Source: Sphingomonas piscis
GTDB taxonomy: Bacteria; Pseudomonadota; Alphaproteobacteria; Sphingomonadales; Sphingomonadaceae
Direction: 5' to 3'
DNA length: 64,000 nt
Assembly (NCBI RefSeq): GCF_011300455.1
Contig: NZ_CP049869.1
Location: forward strand, 2,654,036 to 2,718,035
The translations under genes and the position numbers were made by a program. The notes under the pieces are model-generated. The model did no database searches, was not told the DNA's origin, and worked only from the letters and a program-made list of their open reading frames with translations. Numbering within the stretch: position 1 is the stretch's first letter; the number at the start of each line of letters is the position of its first letter. Shown piece by piece: positions 58,478 to 64,000 of the stretch.

Positions 58478-60418
58478 ATGAACATCACAGCAACCGGTGC
58501 CGCCGAGGCGGAGCCGCCCGCCGACGCATCGCACGGGCACTCGCAGGGATCGCTTGCGAAGCTCGCCGTCGGTGCCGTCGGCATCGTGTTCGGCGACATC
58601 GGAACCTCGCCGATCTATGCCTTTCGCGAGACCTTTGCCGGCCATCACAAGATCGCGCCGGACCAGCTGCATGTTTACGGCGTCCTGAGCCTTATCTTCT
58701 GGTCGATGATGATCATCGTGACGCTGAAATATGTCGCGATCATCATGCGGGCGGACAATAAGGGGGAGGGCGGCAGTCTGGCGCTGCTCGCGCTGATCAA
58801 CCGAACGCTGAGCGGCAAGCGGCGATGGACCAGCGGCATCGTTCTGCTCGGGGTGTTCGCAACGGCGCTCTTCTATGGCGACAGCATGATTACGCCCGCC
58901 ATGTCCGTACTGTCGGCGGTCGAGGGTATTACGACGGTCAACCGCGGGTTCGAGCCCTATGTTCTGCCGATCGCCGTCGGCATTCTCGTCTGTCTGTTCG
59001 CAATCCAGTCGCGCGGTACGGCCAAGGTCGGACTCCTCTTCGGCCCGATCATGGTCACATATTTCGTGACCATTGCGGCGCTCGGCGTCATGCACATCGT
59101 CTCGCACCCGAACATCATCATGGCGATGCTGAATCCGCTGAACGCCTTTGCATTCTACGCGCAGGAGCCGATGCGCGCCTTTGTCGCGATGGGTTCGGTG
59201 GTCTTGGCGGTAACCGGGGCCGAAGCGCTCTATGCGGACATGGGCCATTTCGGCCGCCGCCCGATCAAGGTCTCCTGGATCTACTTCGTGCTTCCGGCGC
59301 TGCTGCTCAATTATATGGGGCAGGGCGCCATGCTGCTCGAGCAGCCCTATGCTCAAGCGCTTGAGACGGTGAAGAACCCCTTCTTCTTCCTTGCGCCCGA
59401 GTTCCTTCGTCTGCCGCTTGTGCTGCTCGCCATGGCGGCGACGGTGATCGCCAGCCAAGCGGTGATTTCCGGTGCATTCTCCGTGACTCAGCAGGCGATC
59501 CAGCTCGGCTTCATTCCGCGGCTGCGGATCACCCACACCAGCGAAAGCGCGGCTGGCCAGATTTACATTCCGGTCGTCAATTGGGCGCTGATGGTAATGG
59601 TGATCCTGCTGGTCGTCAGCTTCGGCTCCTCGACCAATCTCGGCGCCGCCTATGGCATCGCCGTGACGGGTGCGATGCTGATCGACACGGCGTTGATCGC
59701 GGTAGTCCTGCTCAACCTTTGGAACTGGAACCGTGTGCTGGCCTTCGGCTTGCTAGCCTTGTTCTTCGCGGTGGACGGTCTGTACCTGGCTGCGAACCTG
59801 CTGAAGGTGCCGGACGGCGGCTGGTTCCCGCTCCTGGTGGGCGCCGTCGCCTTCACTCTGCTCACTACCTGGGCACGGGGCCGGAAGCTGATGATCGACC
59901 GGATGCAGGAGGCGAGCCTGCCGATGGAAATCTTCATCAAGTCGGCCGCCCCCAGTGCGACGCGTGTTCCCGGTACGGCCGTCTTCATGACCAGCTCACC
60001 CAATGGCGTTCCGCATGCGCTCCTTCACAACCTCAAGCACAACAAAGTGCTTCACGAGCGTGTGATCCTGCTGACGGTTCGCATTGAGGACGTGCCCTAC
60101 GTTCCCGACGAGAAAAGATCGGAGACGGAGGATTATGGCCACGGCTTCTACCGCCTTAAGCTGCGTTACGGATTCATGGAGGACATCGACGTTCCCGATG
60201 CCCTCGGGTCGCTGAAGTCCTGCGGCCCCATCTGCAAGATGATGGACACCAGCTTCTTCCTCGCACGTCAGACGTTGCTGGCGTCCAGCCGTCCTGGGAT
60301 GGCCATCTGGCGCGAAAAACTTTTCGCCTGGATGCTGCGCAATGCGGAAAGCGCGATGGAATTCTTCAAATTGCCGACCAATCGCGTCGTCGAGCTCGGA
60401 AGCCAGGTCGAAATCTGA
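58478..60418 (+). CDS. kup: low-affinity potassium transporter Kup
   Basis: Kup imports K+ with protons. The 646-residue product has the signature [23 protein letters not shown] in its first membrane segment, [18 protein letters not shown], and about 12 membrane helices to near residue 460, then a cytoplasmic domain with [34 protein letters not shown]. The length is usual. The start [13 protein letters not shown] was chosen as the only ATG before the first helix. Upstream is the ald-kup spacer. No c-di-AMP riboswitch or KdpD-type control is seen. Confidence 0.96.
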   Translation: MNITATGAAEAEPPADASHGHSQGSLAKLAVGAVGIVFGDIGTSPIYAFRETFAGHHKIAPDQLHVYGVLSLIFWSMMIIVTLKYVAIIMRADNKGEGGSLALLALINRTLSGKRRWTSGIVLLGVFATALFYGDSMITPAMSVLSAVEGITTVNRGFEPYVLPIAVGILVCLFAIQSRGTAKVGLLFGPIMVTYFVTIAALGVMHIVSHPNIIMAMLNPLNAFAFYAQEPMRAFVAMGSVVLAVTGAEALYADMGHFGRRPIKVSWIYFVLPALLLNYMGQGAMLLEQPYAQALETVKNPFFFLAPEFLRLPLVLLAMAATVIASQAVISGAFSVTQQAIQLGFIPRLRITHTSESAAGQIYIPVVNWALMVMVILLVVSFGSSTNLGAAYGIAVTGAMLIDTALIAVVLLNLWNWNRVLAFGLLALFFAVDGLYLAANLLKVPDGGWFPLLVGAVAFTLLTTWARGRKLMIDRMQEASLPMEIFIKSAAPSATRVPGTAVFMTSSPNGVPHALLHNLKHNKVLHERVILLTVRIEDVPYVPDEKRSETEDYGHGFYRLKLRYGFMEDIDVPDALGSLKSCGPICKMMDTSFFLARQTLLASSRPGMAIWREKLFAWMLRNAESAMEFFKLPTNRVVELGSQVEI

Positions 60419-60448
60419 ACCGAGCGCCGTGCCGCGCATTGGCGTTGC

Positions 60449-61012
60449 ATGGACAATATCGCTTCGTGGATTGCGACCGCAGCCACAATTTTCGCGGCAT
60501 GCCTGACGGCATCCAACCTGGGCAGCCGTATCACAGGCTATGGCTTCATCGTCTTCACCCTGGGCTCAATTGCATGGTTCACCGTGGGTTACCTGACGGG
60601 GCAGCCTGCCCTGATGTGGACCAACGTCGTTATGACTTTGCTCAACCTGTTCGGTGTCTGGCGATGGCTCGGAAGGCAGGCGAAGCTGGAGGAGGGTGCC
60701 CGCGTAGCTGCGGAAGCGAGCGAGACGGAACCGGGGGAGAAACTCTTTCCCGTATCATTGCTCGGAAGCGCGCCTTTCATGCTTGAAGGTGAGCAGAAGG
60801 GCAGCTGCGTCGATGGCATGGTGGGCTGCGGCAGTGGGCGGCTGGCCTATGTGGTCGTGTCGGAAGGTGGGTTGGCAGGTGTCGGCGAGACCTTCCGACG
60901 CGTGCCGTGGCGGCTCGCCAAGGTCGACGGCGAACACCTCGTCCTCACCTGCGATCGCGAAGCATATGAACGACTGGAGCAAGTCGACCGCCAGGATTGG
61001 CGCGGCCAGTGA
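60449..61012 (+). CDS. membrane protein with C-terminal PRC-barrel-like domain
   Basis: The 187-residue protein has three N-terminal membrane segments (about residues 4-22, 33-51 and 56-74, with SLxSRITGYGFIVFTLGSIAWFTVGY-like composition), a charged linker, and a soluble part of about 85 residues with strands GRLAYVVVSEGG and FRRVPWRLAKVDGEHLVLTC that looks like a PRC barrel. The function is unknown. It follows kup by 30 bases on the same strand and overlaps the next gene by 4 bases. Confidence 0.7.
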   Translation: MDNIASWIATAATIFAACLTASNLGSRITGYGFIVFTLGSIAWFTVGYLTGQPALMWTNVVMTLLNLFGVWRWLGRQAKLEEGARVAAEASETEPGEKLFPVSLLGSAPFMLEGEQKGSCVDGMVGCGSGRLAYVVVSEGGLAGVGETFRRVPWRLAKVDGEHLVLTCDREAYERLEQVDRQDWRGQ

Positions 61013-61515
61013 GCGGCGCGCTGATCGTCACCGCCGTCCTGGGCGACGCGGACCAGCACTGGCTCAACGACTTAAGACAACGGCATTTCCCGCCTGAACG
61101 AAATCACCTCGCGGCGCATCTTACCATGTTTCATGCACTTCCGCCTTCTGCGGAGCGCGAGGTCCGGCACCGCCTGGGCGAGCTCGCCAAGGAACCGCCG
61201 CCGCAAGTGCTGATCTCCGGCCTAATAAATCTGGGCGGGGGCGTCGCTTATCGCGTCGCCTCGGATGATCTGGATCAGGTCCGCGCTCGCCTGGCCGCCG
61301 ATTTCCAAGGATTGCTGACGGCACAGGATGCGCAAGGCTGGCGGCCGCACGTCACCATCCAGAACAAGGTAGCACCGAAGGCGGCCCGCGAACTGCTCGC
61401 AAGTCTCGAATCAGGGTTTCAGCCCAGACCGCTCTTGATCCATGGCCTTGGCCTGCACCGTTATCTCGGCGGCCCGTGGGAGACGCTGCAGGTTTATCCG
61501 TTCCGCGGGCGTTAG
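61009..61515 (+). CDS. 2'-5' RNA ligase/2H phosphoesterase-like protein
   Basis: The 168-residue protein has the two His-x-Thr motifs of the 2H superfamily, HLTMFHALPP (about residue 37) and HVTIQNKVAPK (about residue 112). ThpR-type proteins open 2',3'-cyclic phosphates or 2'-5' links in RNA; the natural substrate is unknown. GTG at 61009 forms a GTGA overlap with the previous gene. An upstream TTG at 60997 is less likely. Its end overlaps the convergent DUF3775 gene by 4 bases. Confidence 0.85.
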   Translation: MSGALIVTAVLGDADQHWLNDLRQRHFPPERNHLAAHLTMFHALPPSAEREVRHRLGELAKEPPPQVLISGLINLGGGVAYRVASDDLDQVRARLAADFQGLLTAQDAQGWRPHVTIQNKVAPKAARELLASLESGFQPRPLLIHGLGLHRYLGGPWETLQVYPFRGR

Positions 61516-61937
61516 CCGATGTCGCCGACACCCTGGCAGCTGAGATCGAAGGCGGCGAGTCCCGCCTCCATCACCGAGGCAAGCATCGGCATGTCGAGCA
61601 ATTCGTCGATCGCGCCGTCGACGCTATCGGAAACCTCGGACTGTGCTTCGTCATAGGCCTCGTCCCAGTCGGCGGCATCATAGGTGCCCTGACCGACCCA
61701 GCAGAAAGCCAGAACTTCGGCCAGCTGGTCCTCGCCAAGGTCCTCAAAAGCCGCTTGAAGTTCTTCCTCGACGCTATCGTTGATCGTGTCGTCGAGGACG
61801 GAGAGAGTGCCTTCCTCTTCATCATCGACATTGTCGGCTGCCTCGCCGCCATCGTAATCCGTCGGGGTCTGCGCTTCATATTCGCGCGCCCGAACAATGA
61901 TGCGGCAAAGTGTGTCGAGGGGGGTCAACGGGTCCAT
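61512..61937 (-). CDS. DUF3775 family acidic protein
   Basis: The 141-residue product begins MDPLTPLDTLCRIIVRAREYEAQTPTDYD, which is characteristic of DUF3775, and contains long acidic helices (DDEEEGTLSVLDDTINDSVEEELQAAFEDLGEDQLAEVLAF, DAADWDEAYDEAQSEVSDSV). The net charge is strongly negative. The function is unknown. It has no signal peptide. It is divergent from tRNA-Met and convergent with the 2H gene. Confidence 0.82.
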   Translation of the reverse strand: MDPLTPLDTLCRIIVRAREYEAQTPTDYDGGEAADNVDDEEEGTLSVLDDTINDSVEEELQAAFEDLGEDQLAEVLAFCWVGQGTYDAADWDEAYDEAQSEVSDSVDGAIDELLDMPMLASVMEAGLAAFDLSCQGVGDIG

Positions 61938-61993
61938 TCAAGTGCCTCCAATTGCTCGCTTGAACGAGGGCAGGGGGCAGCGGTTCCTTCGCG

Positions 61994-62022
61994 TTGACCG
62001 GCAGGGAAGCCGGACCTATATG
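61994..62022 (+). promoter_or_regulatory. sigma-70-like promoter for tRNA-Met
   Basis: TTGACC (61994-61999) and TATATG (62017-62022) are separated by 17 bases, a near-consensus pair, and lie about 40 bases before the tRNA gene on the same strand. This is the clearest promoter in the window. Confidence 0.65.
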
Positions 62023-62062
62023 CCCGCGAGTTCGCGCCGTTCAGGCGTGCACGCCCCTGTGG

Positions 62063-62139
62063 GGCGGAGTAGCTCAGCTGGTTAGAGCAGCGGAATCATA
62101 ATCCGCGTGTCGGGGGTTCAAGTCCCTCCTCCGCTACCA
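62063..62139 (+). tRNA. tRNA-Met (CAT), elongator type
   Basis: The acceptor GGCGGAG (62063-62069) pairs with CTCCGCT (with one G-T pair at the end) before ACCA. The anticodon stem GCGGA/TCCGC holds the loop ATCATAA with anticodon CAT, and the T arm has GGTTCAAGTCC. It lacks the three G-C pairs that mark initiator tRNA, so it is the elongator, or less likely an Ile2 tRNA modified by TilS. CCA is encoded (62137-62139). Confidence 0.9.
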
Positions 62140-62241
62140 CCGAGGCGCCGAGCGCAGCCGAATGAGCGCGCAGCAATCTGAGGCAGCGCGAAGAGACGCC
62201 GCAGGTCGCCGGCGACCGAGCAGAGCTCGCGTCAGCCGACG

Positions 62242-63489
62242 TCACGGCTTTACTCCCGTGACTGCCTCCCCCGATTCTCTCACCTCACCACCATGCAGCA
62301 GCCGCCAACCTTCCGGCAGAAAATCCGTCGACATGAAGTAGTAGAAGTTGCACCGGCTGCCGGTGTTGCTGCCGCCCTTGGTGATGCCCACGGCAGTGCC
62401 GCCAATGAACACCGGACCGCCGCTGTCGCCCGACCGGCAAACCGGCCCGCTGACAGTGACCCAGGTCGGCGCACAGGCACCGCCGCACAGGTCTCGCGGC
62501 GGCGAATAGTCGGTGAGTTCGACCACTTCGCAGCTGTATCCGGAACTTTCGCCATAGTGGCACAGCCATTCACCTGCGCGCAGGCTCGTGCGGTTTCGCC
62601 AGCCGGTGACCTGTCTCACCGTGCCGCTTGGCCGGTCGGAGTAGAAGAGGGGACTGAGCCGCTCCGGACTGACATGGAGCTGGACGTCGCGGTATCGCCA
62701 GCCCCATTGGCCGTCAAAGCTCAGTGGAACCCGTCCGCCATCCTCGTCGCGGTAGACCAGATCGTTGGGGCAATGGGCCGCGGTCACGATGCCGTTGCGC
62801 TGCCCATCCGTGACGACGAAACCGGTGGTGCAGGCATATCGGCGGCCATTCGCCGGATCCACGCCTTCAACCCGGCCGCCGCCCGTTGCCGCAAGGTTGG
62901 TCGGTCGGTCGGCCACTTCGATGCGCACCGGCACACCGGCAATCGATTGCGCCTGAGCCCGGATCGGCTCCAGTCCGTGCAGATCGGCATCGGCCCTCGT
63001 GACGAGCAGCACGACGTCGCCGGTGCTTTGATCGTGGCCCATGCCGCGGGCGTTCGGAAGCTGGTCGCGAAACGCCGCTTGATACTGCACCATCGCCCGA
63101 TCGGCCTGCTCGCGCGTGGCCGACGCGCCCGTCACGAAAACGATCGGCAGCGTTCTACCCGCTACCTTCAGAGCCTCCGGTGGTACCAGGTCGGTTCCGG
63201 TCAGGAGCACGCGAATTTGGAAGGATGGAACATGCTCGATCGAAATGCCTGCGAGGCGAGCTTTGAAGCGGCGGCGGATCGCGTCGCTCAGGGTGACGCT
63301 TTCCTGTTGTGCCCGCAGCCGCCACAGCGCCTCTTCCGGCGTGACGGCGAAACGAACCGCGTATTGATTGGCATCGAGCGCCAGCGCTTCCGAGTTCGTA
63401 ATGGGGCGCTCCGCCGCTTGGGCTGTTCCTGACCTCGAGGCAGCAAGAACGGCGAGCAACGCCACAAGGAGGGTTCGGATCAAGGGCAT
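62242..63489 (-). CDS. secreted trypsin-like serine protease with N-terminal prodomain
   Basis: The 415-residue protein has a signal peptide (MPLIRTLLVALLAVLAAS, cleaved near AQA), a region of about 160 residues before the protease domain, and a chymotrypsin-fold domain. The catalytic His is in NGIVTAAHCPND, a plausible Asp in WRYRDVQLHV, and Ser in CRSGDSGGPVFIG. Several cysteine pairs (YACTTG, WLCHYGESSGYSC, LCGGAC) suggest disulfides. The architecture recalls streptogrisin or alpha-lytic protease, which need a pro-region for folding. It is probably exported to the periplasm or medium; its target is unknown. It sits alone, ending 102 bases after tRNA-Met. Confidence 0.82.
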   Translation of the reverse strand: MPLIRTLLVALLAVLAASRSGTAQAAERPITNSEALALDANQYAVRFAVTPEEALWRLRAQQESVTLSDAIRRRFKARLAGISIEHVPSFQIRVLLTGTDLVPPEALKVAGRTLPIVFVTGASATREQADRAMVQYQAAFRDQLPNARGMGHDQSTGDVVLLVTRADADLHGLEPIRAQAQSIAGVPVRIEVADRPTNLAATGGGRVEGVDPANGRRYACTTGFVVTDGQRNGIVTAAHCPNDLVYRDEDGGRVPLSFDGQWGWRYRDVQLHVSPERLSPLFYSDRPSGTVRQVTGWRNRTSLRAGEWLCHYGESSGYSCEVVELTDYSPPRDLCGGACAPTWVTVSGPVCRSGDSGGPVFIGGTAVGITKGGSNTGSRCNFYYFMSTDFLPEGWRLLHGGEVRESGEAVTGVKP

Positions 63490-63574
63490 CGCCGCTTTGT
63501 CTGAGAGACGCCGCCTTGCTGCAAGCTGAGCAATGGTTATTGAGAACCGTTCGCAACTGCGCTAGCAAGCGGGC

Positions 63575-64000
63575 ATGACGAAGCAGCAACTCCGCGCCCT
63601 GTGGTTCCAGATTCACAAGTGGCTTGGTCTCACCCTGGCCATTCTCATCATCCCCATCTCGCTCTCCGGCGCGGTGCTCGTGTGGCACGAGGAGATTGAA
63701 GGGCTGCTCCATCCTCAGCGGGAAGTGACAGCCGTCGCCAGCTTGCCACCGTCTGCCTACGCTACTGCAGCGCTGAAGCAGGCTGGACCGAAGGAGAAGC
63801 TCGCCAGTCTCGCGTTCAAGCCGAAGGGCGGGCCGGTAGTGGCGACCCTGACCTCGCCGCCCCCGCAGCCCGGAGCAAGGCCGACCCGCACGACCTTGTA
63901 CCTTCACCCGCAAGACGCACGGCTGCTGGACAAGGCATCAAGCAGCGGTGGCTTCCTCCAGACCCTTCACGTGCTGCACGGCAGCCTTATGGTTCCGGGC
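63575..64000 (+). CDS. PepSY-domain membrane protein (PiuB-type), N-terminal part
   Basis: The frame opens MTKQQLRALWFQIHKWLGLTL, with the HKWLGL helix typical of PepSY-associated membrane proteins, then a membrane segment (AILIIPISLSGAVLVWHEEIEGLLHP) and a PepSY-like periplasmic part with YATAALKQAGPKEKLASLAF and LYLHPQDARLLD, before LQTLHVLHGSLMVPG at the window edge. Relatives act in ferric siderophore reduction or uptake. The gene continues beyond 64000 (142 codons seen). It is divergent from the protease gene. Confidence 0.85.
   Translation, partial: MTKQQLRALWFQIHKWLGLTLAILIIPISLSGAVLVWHEEIEGLLHPQREVTAVASLPPSAYATAALKQAGPKEKLASLAFKPKGGPVVATLTSPPPQPGARPTRTTLYLHPQDARLLDKASSSGGFLQTLHVLHGSLMVPG

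Noticed and set aside
62063..63489. Genomic island inserted at tRNA-Met
   Set aside because: There is no integrase, no repeat of the tRNA 3' end in the downstream sequence, and the next genes have ordinary composition.

Overview
The window is about 64 kb of GC-rich, gene-dense chromosome from an alphaproteobacterium, most likely order Sphingomonadales (a Sphingomonas or Sphingomicrobium-like genus). The basis is the CckA cell-cycle kinase, the DnaA-related regulator HdaA, the ChvI/ChvG two-component pair beside HPr kinase, RapZ, PTS proteins and pckA, the DUF3072 and DUF3775 small proteins, and the protein sequences overall. This is inference from gene content; no 16S rRNA is present. Genes are tightly packed, with many ATGA, GTGA or TGATG start/stop overlaps, and no intergenic gap exceeds about 210 bases. 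I see no insertion sequence, phage gene, integrase or CRISPR array.

Layout. 1-2.6 kb: end of tpiA, then secG, pyrG and a small monooxygenase-fold protein. 2.6-9 kb: trxB, panD, truA, a frameshifted fmt, recR, def, a Cys-rich copper-binding protein and rmuC. 9-15.1 kb: a small orphan gene with a terminator, a META-domain lipoprotein, and the leftward chain chvI-chvG-hprK-rapZ-EIIA(Man)-HPr-RNA methyltransferase, which joins envelope or acid sensing to the regulatory phosphotransferase system. pckA (15.3 kb) diverges from it. 16.9-22.5 kb: NfeD plus an SPFH membrane pair, a CitE-like lyase, guaB, an RsmB-family methyltransferase and a TPR protein. 22.5-28 kb: the outer-membrane biogenesis cluster lptD-surA-pdxA-rsmA. 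28-35.7 kb: pepA-holC, ndk, purM with a PurN-YjbR fusion, a DUF2066-like exported protein coupled to hdaA, and rnd. 35.7-45.8 kb: aspS, greB, a soluble lytic transglycosylase, dapA, smpB, cckA, a single-domain receiver and clpX. 45.8-51.1 kb: an L,D-transpeptidase, a frameshifted lon, the HU gene, tRNA-Val(CAC), a HIT protein and tRNA-His(GTG). 51.1-57 kb: an amino-acid dehydrogenase followed by a complete system I cytochrome c maturation operon, ccmCDEFGHI, whose cistrons overlap. 57-64 kb: DUF3072, ald, kup, small hypotheticals, tRNA-Met(CAT), a secreted trypsin-like protease and the start of a PepSY-domain membrane protein.

Functionally this is mostly core genome: nucleotide synthesis (pyrG, guaB, purM, purN, ndk), proteostasis and trans-translation (clpX, lon, smpB, def, surA), cell-cycle and replication control (cckA, hdaA, holC), envelope assembly (lptD, slt, L,D-transpeptidase, dapA) and respiration (ccm).

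The points most worth a second look are two reading-frame breaks, in fmt and lon. Both are explained by one missing C in a CCCC run, which points to homopolymer errors in the assembly. Others are the PurN-YjbR fusion, a perfect hairpin touching the HU start codon, and a repeat cluster in front of pckA. I did not find a convincing previously undescribed multi-gene system.
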